DNA of 64,000 nucleotides, taken from Takifugu bimaculatus. Taxonomy: Eukaryota; Chordata; Actinopteri; Tetraodontiformes; Tetraodontidae. A model generated the notes under the pieces. It was given only the letters and a program-made list of their open reading frames with translations, was not told where the DNA came from and ran no database searches. Shown here one piece after another: positions 1-11,500 of the stretch. Positions within the stretch are counted from its first letter, which is position 1; each line of letters opens with the position of its first letter. The stretch lies in assembly GCA_004026145.2 (NCBI GenBank), contig CP034989.1, positions 8,083,442-8,147,441 on the forward strand. The letters are read 5' to 3'. The position numbers were made by a program, and so were the translations under genes.

Positions 1-731
1 CGGCGTGAGGATTCCCCGTAGAAATAAAGTTCGCTGTAAAAGCTCATTCAGGTCGTTTACCAAAGTTTACGTGTGGTCGTATCGCCATGCTAATTATGAC
101 GCTGTCATAGCTAACTAGCTAGCAGCAAGCGTGCCATTCCAGACCGAACCGGTAAAAGGCAAATTTCACCCCAAAACAATAAATCTGCATTCATCAAGTT
201 TTTTTTATTGGGTTGCTAAGGGAACAGGGAAAAGGGGCGGGGCCAGGAAGGGCGTCATGACGGGCGTCGTGCTGCGTTGACATGATCGTATTTGTAGTTG
301 GGAACATTCGCATCATTCTAAAAGCTCCCTGGAATCACTTCAGCTCCGCTGTGCATTCACGAGGTCGCCGGTTCTGGAGGCCCAGTCACATGACCCGTTT
401 CTCCAGTCATGAAGGGCCCGGCGCGTGTCAGGGCCCATTCAGGACCGGGGACAAAGACGTCCTTCTCGCCGTCCCTGGAGAGAACTGGCACTCAGCCGAG
501 GCATGTGTGGAATTACCTGTGCCATTCCCAATATTCCACTCAGCTAATTGGCGGTATTCACCCCGGAAGCCTGGGGACCGCCCCACGGCGACCCTGGCTC
601 TCAGTGGCCCCGCCCCCAAACCTCCCGCTCATATACTCAGCTCCATGGGGGTGGGAGTCGTTCACCCCAGTGGCTTTGATTATTGATCAGCATCAAAGTA
701 ATGTTGGCTTTAAGGGGAGGGGCTAGATGGT

Positions 732-744
732 AGGTCAAAGGTCA
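732..744 (+). promoter_or_regulatory. Perfect DR1 nuclear-receptor motif
   Basis: The sequence reads AGGTCAAAGGTCA, two identical half-sites spaced by one base. This is the classical DR1 recognised by PPAR/RXR, HNF4 and COUP-TF families. It is the first of four DR1-like elements within 800 bp. Occupancy cannot be judged from sequence. Confidence 0.45.
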
Positions 745-822
745 TGATTAACTTGACGTGTGGGGGGGGGTGATGGATGGGGGGCGGGCATTGTAGTCCG
801 CTGTGTCCTCTGACTGTAAAGG

Positions 823-835
823 TGACCTCTGACCT
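823..835 (-). promoter_or_regulatory. Perfect DR1 motif
   Basis: TGACCTCTGACCT on the plus strand is AGGTCAGAGGTCA on the minus strand, a perfect DR1. It lies about 80 bp from the plus-strand copy at 732. Confidence 0.4.
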
Positions 836-1034
836 CACTTGATACTGGCGCTAAACATAGCACCTTTTTTGGCCTGTCTTTCCCATGTTTAGCATCTATG
901 CTAGCAAGGAATGATGACGGTTGGGGCAGAACAGCTAGCGACAGACAGTACTTTAGCTAACGGATACAGAAACCCTAAAAACGACTCCAGCGGCAGCGCC
1001 CAGATTTATGTTGGCATCACACACACGCCTCTGG

Positions 1035-1047
1035 TGACCTCTGACCT
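1035..1047 (-). promoter_or_regulatory. Perfect DR1 motif
   Basis: An identical copy of the 13-bp DR1 at 823-835. A related site with one mismatch (TGACCCCTGACCT) lies at 1505-1517. Confidence 0.4.
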
Positions 1048-4000
1048 CAGAAAGCAAATAAAACGCCAGGAAGTTTACACGAGCCCCACGTTATGATGAA
1101 GGGCACTTAAAGCTAACAAACTAAAGCTAACAGACGAGGGAAGCTATTGTCAGGAAGGCGTGTCGTTAGCATTAGCTAGTTAAGGTTTCTGGGAAAGGCT
1201 GGATGGACTAGCGTAAGCAGAGGGTCTGCGGCGTGTCTGCAGCGCCGTCCCAAGGCTAACGTGCACTAAGGCCGTGACCTCTGTGATCACCCGTGGCTTC
1301 ACCCCCCCCCTCCACAGGTGATTGACACCGGCGGTCGTCTGCTGGCTGATTGATGGAGGGGAATAGCAAGCGAAGGTGAGGAGGAGTTAGCATGTTGCTC
1401 CTGGGGGGGAATCATTTAAGGCGGGCATCTTGGGAGGAAAAGGATCACGGGAAGTGACATCATGTCTGTGCGCCTGACGGCAAGGTCGGGTAAGGGGTAG
1501 GACTTGACCCCTGACCTTTGGTAAAACTCACCCACTCATAACACATCGCTAGGTGCTCCTAGCACATCTGCTAATAATACAGGTTGAGTCGGGGGGGCTC
1601 TGGAGGAGCGACCCTGTCATTGTGAAGAGGTCGACCACCACGAAGGTTTAGCCCTCCGAGCTAAAGACACCAGAGCGTCGGTAAATGTCTTGCTAGCTGA
1701 TGCGCATCCTCCTCCAGCTAAGGACCAACTCCAACTGTTGCTAAGCAACCGCGGGTGTTTGAAACCACGGAGAAAAGGCGACTTTTCAATGTTTACGTTG
1801 TCTCAAGACGGATGGCGCTAGCTCACTTTAGGCTCAACACTGTGTACACTTAGCTCATGTCTGTTTGTTCTCCAACAGTACCGAGGAACTCGCTATGCTA
1901 ACGGACGTTCTCAACATGGTCCTAGAGAGAAGCTAAATTAGCGATGTTGCTATCCAGGTGTCTAAATTCATCTGGCTACTGCTCATCAGCAGTTCCTTAG
2001 CCACGGTTAGCCATGTTACTTTAGCCTCCGGAGCAGCATTTGTGGCGACAGCTGGAGAGCCGTTGCTCTTGTTGCTACAGGTAATTTCCTGCGTTGCCTC
2101 AGCGCGGCGCGCACGTCGTCGGCCTGTTTACCGTCAGCGCCATCGCGCCAGATCTTATCAGAGTCTGACGCTCCCGAGGGTTCAGCTGGAGGTCGAACCA
2201 ACGGTGGCAGGAGAAAAAGGAAAAACAACTTTTTTCCCTTGTCGTAGCTAAACAGGTAGCAACACAGGCAGCCGCGATCAGTTAGCCTATTTAGCTGGTG
2301 GCTGGCTCCGCTGCTTGGCCTGATTCTCTTTGGTTTTAGCATCTCCAGCTTGCTAGTTTGCTACCTCTGAGCGGTGGAGCTTCTTCTTCTGTGCTCCTTT
2401 CGGCACATTTCTCGCCATCAGACAGCCGCTAACTGACGCTACGCGTAGCACAACGCCAATCTGTCTCACTCAGGACCAGTTGTTTGTTGCTAATCCAGGC
2501 TAACGCGAGCTCTGCCAAGGCGCGCTTCCGAAGCTGTTCCCTCACGCGGTCGTCTGCTAATGGAATCCCAGCGAGTCGCTCGCGGATGAAAAGATTTGTT
2601 TTCCTGGTTCTCGTTAGCGGCGTTTCCCGTCATCAGGAATAAACATGGACGCCGCTGGTTAAATGTTCGGCTGGATGAGGACGATGCTAACAAAAAGGGC
2701 GCACTACATGTGCACGCCACGATGTAGGGCCGAAGCTCCGCCCATCACCCAGTGAGCGCTGAGTCCAGCCACCCAAGACTGAAGTTTACTCCCAGAATCA
2801 GGAAAATGTGTGATCCCAACTGGCCCGATCCCAGTTCTCCTCCAGCCTCTATTGCTCAACCACCTGAACGGCGTCCAGCTCGTCCCGCCCCTGACGTCCA
2901 GAGCGGCGTTCCGACCAACGGAGAGGAGCTCAGAGGCCCTGCGCTCCTCTCAAACCGTCCACCCGTTCCAGGATCCACTTCCAGGACTCTCCTCCCAGCA
3001 GCTGTCACCCGCACCAGTCCAAGAATCCGATCCCGGATCCCGGGGGAGCCCGTCTCATCGCGGCTAATCGCTTAGCATTAATTCTCGAGCAGGCAGCCAA
3101 CGAGTCCCACTGAAAACAGTTTTATCAATGCTAGAGAAGCTAGCCGACGGGCCGCTTATTCTGGGATGCTTAGAAGTTCCTTATTTCATTTTTAGGGAAT
3201 TCTCGTCATTTATTAAAAAAGAAACATTCCAGGAAAAAGTTTGCGCTAATTAAGGAGCTAATCTGTTGCTCTAAATTAAACACTAACTGAATTTACTGTA
3301 CAAATTTAACGTCTGTACAATTTGTCCTGAGTCCGACGGGTTCTCCCCCGTCCACCCAGAAACAGGAAGTGGATGAATCAGAAGCAGATTTTGTTTTTCC
3401 CTGCGGAGGCGTCACCAGCCGAGACCTTTAAACCGGAGCGGTTCCCCACCCACCGAGACGGAGGTCAGACACGTGCGAATGGACGGTGGTCTTCCATCAC
3501 GTTCAGGCCTCCCACCTGAGACCAAAATATTAGCTTTGCATCAAATACGATGCTAATTCCTTTAGCCAAAAATTAGCCAGTATTTTTATGGTTTATTCCC
3601 CTTGAATGTTCCCTCCAGGTGTTGGACTGTACCAAGCGGGAGGGGGGAGGTGTGTCAGGATCGTCCTGAATCAGTAATAAAGTAGTTTTTACCTTTTGAT
3701 TAGCTTGACACCCGGCTCACACGCTTGGCTAGCACATTTCTTTTACTTATGCTACGATAGCTGTGGCTAATTTAGCCGTTCCCAGGGTAATGTTGTTCAC
3801 AAAGTCACAAAACAGGAACTAAATCAGGGCTAACGATGGCGCAGCTTTGCTAACGGCCGTAGCTCCTCTGTGCTCAGCCTGAACTTGCTCTGACTTCACC
3901 AGCAGAGGTGTCCTCAGCAGCCTTCTGTCTCCACGCCGCCGCGCTCGGACCGCTAGCATCAGCTGGAGAGCAGATGTTAGCAGGAAGATTCCCTCCAGCT

Positions 4001-5071
4001 ACACTGAGCAGAGTTCCTCACCTGCTGGTGAACTTCTCCATCAGTCAGAGTCGGCGCTGACGTGTTTATACCAGGCTAACCTCGCGCCGCGGAGCTGCTA
4101 ATAAACAGCCCACGCCTTCACAACCGCGCTAAGACGGGGAACTAGCTTCCATGCTAAGGTGAATCTGTCTCGCGCGGGATGGGTCACGCGTCATAATGAC
4201 ACACTGTTTGTAACTCCCGAGATTATCACACGCTCATGCTAATTGCTCGCCGCGCTGCCCCCAATGGAATGCGTGTGACGGCGATCGGACGGGCGGGAAA
4301 TGTTAGCGCACAAGGACGTCTTTGTTGCAGAGTCGCTTCGTGGAGAGTGAAAACTGTTTTGATTTGATTTTTTTTTAACGCGTGAAATCAGATGCAGCGT
4401 TGCAGCGGTTAGCATTTGAAGCGCTGTGGGCTGAAGAACAACACTGATGCTCAGAAGGGTGGGGTGGACTTGGACCCAGTCACAACTAAAGCAAATAGCT
4501 AACAAAAGCTAGCTCTCAAAACCTGTTAGCTTGTATTTAGAAGAGATGACGACCTGCTTTTGGATGCTACGCTAAGTCACTTGAACGGGTATAACTGATG
4601 TTTCCTTTGTGCTAGTTTGGGGCGTTTGATGTTTCATGTATTGTCCAAGCTTTGCTGTCATGTGGGCCTCACTTTACCACCGCTAACGCTAACAATTACA
4701 TCACCCATTAAATACATGCAGCTCACTGGCCTCATATTAGCAGCTAATGTGTAGCACGTAGACCGTTGCAAGCTAAATGAAGATGATGGCGCCCCCGCAG
4801 CTGCTAACCCTCTTTTGGCCCATCAGGGCGATAAACGAGTAACATCTGCGTGGCTAACGAGGAACAGGTCTGCAAAGACACGGCAGAGGGGCGGGAGGGG
4901 GGCGGGAGGGGCCCCCCTGTAGAGGAGAAACCATGGGTTTGTGGGGGGGGGGATTTATGGTCATTGACAGACACTTCCTGTAATCAACATTCATCACCTG
5001 TTTGTCTCTCCATGTTCGTTAAGCTAATTTACCACCACGGCTCTGTCCTGGGGACACGCCTCATCGCTACA

Positions 5072-5113
5072 CCCCCCCCCCCCCCACACACACACACACA
5101 CACACACACACAA
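5072..5113. repeat. C-run plus (CA)n microsatellite
   Basis: About 14 cytosines run directly into about 14 CA units. Compound C(n)CA(n) tracts recur through the window (7787-7818, 8371-8402, 29538-29565, 32630-32664). Confidence 0.9.
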
Positions 5114-5877
5114 TAAAAGAGAGGAAAATAACCCATCATGCTCTGCTCCGCCTTCCTGACACTTTAATTGGAGAGGTGTAAATCAGGCTCAATTGTGGTG
5201 GAGGAGGGTAATTAGTTCCACCACTGATGCGCCCCCCCCCCCCCCCCCCACATTCTTCCCCTGACGTCTTCTTCTCTTGTTTTAGACCGTCGCCTGTCCT
5301 CTGTTGCCTACACCTCTGACCAGTTGTCCCTCCTTCGTTGCTTTGTTCCATATTTAATGTACAGTAAAACTTCAGCTGTGGAAGCTAAAATGCTAACAAG
5401 TCTTCAAAGACCTCTAAATGTTTATTTTGGTTGAATACGCTAGCGTGCGGCTCCCGACTCCTCTGGTTTGGATTCAACCCCAAAAATGTCTCATGATGAG
5501 CTTTCATGTGTCTGGCTAATTTTGCTCTCAAGCTCTCAGGGGTGCAGCTGAACGGCGAAGGTCACAGTCGTTGTTAGCAATGCTAACTGCACAGGGAGGC
5601 TCCTCCCTTTGTTCTAGGGAATAGTGGTAGTTCGGCGACAGTACATTTGCTAGCAGCTATGATACTAACTAGAAGAAGAGGAGATTTAACGCGATTTAGC
5701 ATTTTAGGCTTGCTAGCCTGGCCGTTGTTTGTTTAGAATTAGCCCGCTGTAGCCAAATGTTTTCTGCTTTGATGTCCCGCATGGACAGAAAGAAGAAAAC
5801 ATGTTTGTGTGCGGAATGCCTCGAAGCTAAACGCTAAATGAGCTTAAATGGGGGAGGAGCTATGATCCTGCATCCCA

Positions 5878-5893
5878 CCACCAGGGGGCAGCG
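5878..5893 (+). promoter_or_regulatory. CTCF-like motif upstream of sema3c
   Basis: CCACCAGGGGGCAGCG matches the core CTCF consensus closely. It sits about 180 bp upstream of the putative sema3c first exon and points toward the gene. Real occupancy is unknown. Confidence 0.45.
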
Positions 5894-6001
5894 TGGCCCC
5901 TGCTTCTATCTCGGTTTGTATTGGTCCAAAAAGGTTGCAGCTCCAAAGAGAGTGTGTTTAAACGCTGATGAAGGTCTATCTCTGTGAGGACAGTTACCAG
6001 A

Positions 6002-6062
6002 GTGGGTGGTGGTGGTGGGGAGGGGGGACGAGGGCGAGGGGGGGGGCGAGGGGGGGGAGGGT
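6002..6062 (+). promoter_or_regulatory. G-rich, G-quadruplex-prone promoter segment
   Basis: This is a nearly pure G/GGT/GGA/GGC tract with many runs of three or more guanines. It lies immediately upstream of the proposed untranslated first exon of sema3c. Such tracts are common at vertebrate promoters and can fold into G4 structures. The promoter role is inferred only from position. Confidence 0.4.
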
Positions 6063-6069
6063 GTGTAAC

Positions 6070-6207
6070 AGGACACCAGCCTCTCCGACGCTCCGGCTCA
6101 GTCGCTCTCGCTCCAGCTCCGAGGAGGACGAGCAGCGTTTTCCTTCAGCAGTGGGAGCGAACAGACCCGGACTGGGACCTGATCCGTGTCCACGCCTGTC
6201 CCAGGAG
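6070..6207 (+). other. sema3c: Probable 5' UTR first exon of sema3c
   Basis: A GC-rich segment rich in CGCTC and CAGCTCCGAGG ends at a strong splice donor, GAG|GTGAGT, at 6207/6208. Downstream, an acceptor at 8466 or 8469 opens the exon that carries the sema3c start codon. Together these fit a short non-coding first exon with an intron of about 2.3 kb. The 5' end is a guess. Transcript data would be needed to confirm it. Confidence 0.4.
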
Positions 6208-6222
6208 GTGAGTCCTGGACCG

Positions 6223-6260
<38 letters not shown>

Positions 6261-6661
6261 TGCCTCGGGGGGGTTGGAGGGTCTACCTGCTGGGGTTGCC
6301 CCCGCAGGGAAGGCTAACAGGTGCGGGAGTCCCACCGGCCCACGACCTGGTCTGGGATGGTTCCCTGGTCCTGGTCGGACCTCTCCCACTGTTCATCATC
6401 TCATTTGTGGCTTTTTAAAACGGTTCCAGAGGTGGGGGGTCATGTGACGAGAGTCGGGTGTGGAGCGACCCGTCAGAGCCGCTTGTTGCTCAGGTGGAGG
6501 CGGGGGGGGCAGAACCAGAACCGCTGGTTTTGGGGAGGTTATTGGTTCCTCATCAACCCTCCGCTCGCTCACGGACGTCGCTCAGGTTCCTGCTAAACTG
6601 GGAACTTCTGCAGTTTGAAGACCTCAATGTGACAGTTTGGTACCTCTGATGGGGGTGGGGG

Positions 6662-6748
6662 GGTCCCCTGAGTGTGGAGGGGGGGGCGGCCCTGAGTGTG
6701 GGGGGGGTCCCTGAGTGTGGGGGAGGTCCCTGAGTGTGGGGGGGTCAG
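6662..6748 (+). repeat. G-rich tandem repeat (about 25 bp, four copies)
   Basis: Four imperfect copies of a unit with CCCTGAGTGTGGGGGG lie head to tail in the proposed sema3c intron 1. With the G-runs at 7027-7076 they form a G-quadruplex-prone cluster. Confidence 0.7.
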
Positions 6749-7026
6749 AGGGGGCTCTCATCCTGAAGAGTGTCCTTCAACCAAAGGAGGCATTTGAAGC
6801 TGATCCAGTGGGGTGTGATGGGATGCTCAGATGGGGTGCAGAGACCCCCCCCCCCCACTGATGGGTTCAGCAGCTGTGGGGCCAAAGTTTCCAGACCCCC
6901 CCCCCCACCCCCCCCGGAGATCAGCCTCGTCAGAGGGAGTAGATGGGACCTCTGGAAGGGTCTGTGGTAATCCAGGACAGCAGGACGCTTCAGTGAGTTT
7001 ACAAACTCTCTCTGGTTTGGGTTAAA

Positions 7027-7076
7027 GGGGGGGGGGGACACGGGGGGGCAGGGGGGGGGCCCGGGGGGGGGGGGGT
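7027..7076 (+). repeat. Long G-runs, G4-prone
   Basis: Four or more guanine runs of 7-14 bases are separated by only a few bases. This satisfies any simple G-quadruplex rule on the plus (transcribed-RNA sense) strand of sema3c intron 1. Confidence 0.75.
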
Positions 7077-7531
7077 AAGTGTAGACCAGTAAAAACGCTG
7101 GTGAGAACGAGGGAAACGCTGCGGCTGAGACCAATAAAATGTGTCTGGGAGCTCAAGACGGAACCACTAAAGTATCAGCAGAATGTGTCTCTGTCCCCAA
7201 AAAGAGCAGGACCCCCCTCAAGGACCCCCCCCAAATCTACCCCTCTGCTTTGGTACCGCTCAAGAAAAACCAGCAAAGTCACAGGTTCGAATCCCCTCAG
7301 TCGCCCAAGATGGGCACATCGTAGGAATTCGGAGGGAATTCCGGACGAAGCGTTGGTTCATTTCTGGGCGCAGAAGTGGTTTCTGACACTTTAATGTGCA
7401 TCACATCCAGCTGTTTTAAACTCCGGGATTTGGGAATCGCGGGAATGTGTCGGAAACGGCTGTTTCAGCCACTAAGAACGGCGAGTTCCTGAAGGTTATT
7501 GGGTGGTGCAGTGAACCCAGAGCTGACTCCT

Positions 7532-7532
<1 letters not shown>

Positions 7533-7590
<58 letters not shown>
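7533..7590. repeat. (TG)n microsatellite
   Basis: About 29 uninterrupted TG units in the proposed sema3c intron 1. A second TG array lies at about 6225-6258, just after the proposed first donor. Confidence 0.95.
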
Positions 7591-7591
<1 letters not shown>

Positions 7592-8159
7592 TGTGCTGTA
7601 AACTATAAAGAATTTATGCTTCTTGATGGAATTCTGATGGAGGGCGTGATTCCTGGTCGCTCCGAGGCTGCAGCTGGATGTCCAAAGAAGGACGTGTGCT
7701 GCGGCAGCGGAGCGTCTGGACGAGCCCCCACGCTGTTTTACACCCCTGCAGTAGCCCATCTGCTCTCATGCACCTGAGCGGCAGGACCCCCCCCCCCCCC
7801 ACACACACACACACACACGTCAGTCACGCTCCAGCACTCTCCCTTTTGTACAGAACCTCTACCTGAAACTTTCATGCAGCTCGTCCCGTTTCTGACATCA
7901 ATTTTTGATTGAGCATCTATAAGCCATGAGCAGAGACCCCCCCCCCCACCTCCCTGTAAGCCCCCCCACCTCCCTGACCCCCCCCCCCCCCCACCACCAG
8001 AACAGCCCCTCCTTTTAGGCTCCATTGTTGCACAGGTAGCGTTAGCATCCACTCGGTGCCGTCCCACAGCTGCGTAGGAGTTAGCTGCCCCGCGGGCGCT
8101 ACGCTACCTGCTGCAATCAATAATTGAACTGCTGTTGTTGGTCGGGTAACAAGAGTGGT

Positions 8160-8160
<1 letters not shown>

Positions 8161-8226
<66 letters not shown>

Positions 8227-8242
8227 ACACACACACACACAC
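8161..8242. repeat. (CA)n microsatellite
   Basis: About 82 bp of CA repeat interrupted once by a GTG triplet. It lies in the proposed 5' intron of sema3c, about 225 bp before the coding exon. Confidence 0.95.
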
Positions 8243-8547
8243 CAGATTTCACTCATCTATATTTGAGTGGACACCCAACAGATACAGCATGAGATGAGCT
8301 TTGGCCACATGTTTCTGCTTTTATCAGGGTTTGTTTGATTTCTGCACCTCCACATCTCATCAGGTGTAGCCCCCCCCCACACACACACACACACACACAC
8401 CTCTGCCTCGTAGCTGTTGTAGCTACACGACTCTCCGTTCTTCTTGACTCCAGATCTCTTCTCCAGCAGACACTGGTGATCCGTTCCAGCAGCGCCGCGA
8501 TCCTGCGCGGGCCGGAGGTGTTAGCCAGGCCACCTCTGGCGTCAGCG

Positions 8548-11500
8548 ATGGCGCTCGCCCTCCTGGCTCTGTGGCTCCTGTCCGCGGGGGGGTCCAGCCT
8601 CCCGCAGCCTCTGCCCAGAGTCTTCCTCTCATTTGAAGGTAAGAAGAAACACCCTCTTCCTCCTCATCTGTCTTTAAGCGGGTTCTCCAGATGTTCTGCG
8701 CCGCTAATGCTAAACGTCACGAGCCTGTTTACGGCCTGGTGTGCAGCTCAGCTGTGCTGCTGTGAGGATTGCATCACATTCTGACTCCTCGCTCCTCGTC
8801 CGGCGCTGTCCGGCTGCGCGGTGGCAGAAATTCCAAACTGTTAGCCCGGAGCCTGTTTCCAGTTAGGCTCTAATCCCCCCCTTACCCCCCACCCCCCCGC
8901 TGCAGCATTGTGGGCATCTGCCTCCTGATTTATTTCAGTGGGCTCTTCGAGCTGCTTTGGAACCAGGAGGGTTTACTGAACTCTTGTTGCTGACCTCTGA
9001 CCTCTGAGGTTTGAGTCCGTCAGCGCTCCGACATTTCCTCCTCCTCCTCCTCCTCCTCTTTCCTCTCCCCTCATCTGTCCTGATGAGTTCTGCTCCGGAT
9101 CTACTCGCAAATCCACTCGGAATTTGGAGTCGTTACATATAAGCAATAAGCTTCCATCATCAAAGGAGCCGATCCTGGACGGATCAAAGGCTTTTTAGTT
9201 AAGATTAAAGGTAAAAGGTGCTTTTATTGTCAGATCAGACCAATTAGAAGATTTACAGCAACACTTTACAATCATCCTTTTATTTTTATTTCTTTGAAGT
9301 TAGGAGAATAGGCTTTGATCTCCACCTTTGTTCTCAGAACTTTGGCAGAATTCCATCCAGAATTTTTATCTCTTCTTCAATTTGTCCTCTGGAGAAACTC
9401 AAGTAGGGGGTTGCTCAGGGGCGCTCGCCGTGTCAGGGGCGATTGGGCGCAGGTTGGAAGTCATGACCCTGGTGGTGTCCGGGAGCTTGGCAGCGGCTCA
9501 GAACCGGTTGGAGGGAGAAAACAAAGATAACTGAAGGGTGGGAAAAGAAGAAGAAGAAGATTTCCGACACCTGCAGACCCAGAAATCTGTGTTTACCATA
9601 AACTGGATCAAAGGGAATGGGGCTGAAGAAACCAGGCAAGACCTCCTGGACACTGGGATCGTCCCCCGACTGGCTGCTGAAATCCAAGCCAGGGGCGCGG
9701 CGGTCCCGACATTCCTCTCACCCTCGCTCTGCTCGCGCTCCCGAGCTGCAGGCGGCCGCAATCAGAACCGCATAATAAACAGTGAAAGTATGCAGATAAT
9801 AAACAGCCGAGTGCTGCTCCGCTCCTCTGGGTAATAAACCAGAACCCAGCAGGCACCGCTTCCATTTAATCCGAGGTGTCGGAGCGCTCCGGACATCTGG
9901 AGCCAATCTTCCCGGAGGTCTCCTCCGCTGTCCCTTCGGATCCTGATCCAGATCACGATGCTCCGGACCAGTTTAGCCGAGACTGAACCGCGTCGTATCC
10001 TTGGAACAAGTATGGCAGTCTGTCAGCGTCGGCCGCATCGAGAGTCGGAGTGTTTCGGGTCCACCGGAATACCGGAACACATTGATGAACAATGGAAGTT
10101 TACCAGTTCGTGCTCCACTAAAGCAGCACAGCTCCCAGTCAGAGGAACCAGGGTTCCTGCTGGTACTGGTCCCAAACCCCCAGCAAGGCGTTGGCAGCTT
10201 TATGATCGGGATCGTTTAATCTCATCAACGTTCCCGACTCTGTCTGGAATTGCTGCAGGGATTTGCTTGAAAATTTGTCGCAGATACGACAGGCTAGCAT
10301 TAGCCAAAGCCGCCAGAACCAGGTGTCTGACCACAGAATGGACGCTCCCGGATAAATAAAGCCGTCCTTTAATCCCAGTTGATCTTTTTTTAAAGGCTTT
10401 GAGGGAAAATCTGATCCGATTGAAAACAGGCTGTTCCATGTTGCCTCGGGTCCAAGCGCCGACCATCATCTGAAGCTCATGAGGAACTGAGTCGATCGCA
10501 CGCTGCTCTGCGGAAGCGTGCGCTAACTTTCTGGGTTAACAGCAGGTCAAGATGTCAAAGATCGACGGCGCCGACAGGCAGGAGCAGGACAGGATGTCGG
10601 AGTGCCTGAAGGTTAATTCCTTCCTTTTGGGAAGCAGCTTCCTGTCTCTGGCGTACATTAGCCCCGCACATTAGCATCGGCTCCTTCTGTCAAACATGAT
10701 TCTAATCTGTGATGGATAATCGCTAGTTTTCTGGGATTTGGGAGATTTCCTGGACGGACAAGTTTGTCGCAGTTGTCCGAACTTTTGATATCCAGTGGAA
10801 CGTTGCTGTACCAGTGGACGGTAGTGGAGGAACATCCGCTGTTGGGTGAGCTCCAGCTAGCATCACCTGAGGACTGAGCGTGTGTCTGGAGGGTTAGCTC
10901 CCATCTGACCTTGCTGAAGGTTTCATTATTCCTCCTCACATGTTTGATAGGTCATTCATTCCCATCAATGCCAACAAAAGACGTTCCCGGGGAGGCAAGG
11001 TCACCTGGGAAATTCTCAACATCATCACAATCACTGACCTTCTGTTCTGAAGCCTCCGGCATGGTTTGGACCAGAGTCATAGCGGCGGCACCTGTTTGGC
11101 CGTGAGCTACGATGCTAATCGATGTTTTGCACTGCTGGATCGTTTGGGATTGCTCCCACGCTCGGGGATTCTGGACCTTTGCTCCGAGCCTCACAAGCAA
11201 CAACCTGGTCGGGTCCCAGCTGGTGGCGTCTCCCGTCTTCTGCACGCGTGCGAAGGGTCGCGGCTAAAAGCTCACGCGGCTAACTGTGCGAGCAGGACTG
11301 CTGCAGAGGAGGCGTGAGGGAGGGCTTGTTGCCATTGGCAGGTTGTCCTCTCAGGTTTCAGGGCTTACGGGGGGATGTGACCCGACACCCAAGCGGGTCG
11401 CTGAAACCCACAGTTGACTTTGGTGCTGTGGGGAAACAGGAGGGAGTAGATTCACCCCGCGCTCCTGGTCCAGCATCCGTGACGGGAGGATTCTGGATGG

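Larger units (their letters stand above)
1..6060. other. Non-coding DNA upstream of sema3c
   Basis: No gene is supported here. Open frames are short, overlap on both strands, and show no domain or exon-like structure. The stretch is full of the words GCTAA and TTAGC. It also holds several DR1-type hormone-receptor motifs (about 0.73-1.52 kb), C/CA and C-rich simple repeats near 5.07-5.11 and 5.23-5.25 kb, and a CTCF-like motif at 5878. It probably contains distal regulatory DNA of sema3c, but that is inference. Confidence 0.6.

Noticed and set aside
5968..6447. 159-codon open frame at the proposed sema3c promoter
   Set aside because: It reads straight through a G-rich tract and a TG microsatellite and crosses a good splice donor. 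It is better explained as an untranslated exon plus intron.
7275..7310. tRNA-like B-box (GGTTCGAATCCCC)
   Set aside because: The T-stem does not pair, and no A-box or acceptor stem is found at the right distance.
8335..8547. In-frame upstream ATG extending sema3c
   Set aside because: The extension reads through a CA microsatellite and across the acceptor at 8466. The signal peptide fits the ATG at 8548.
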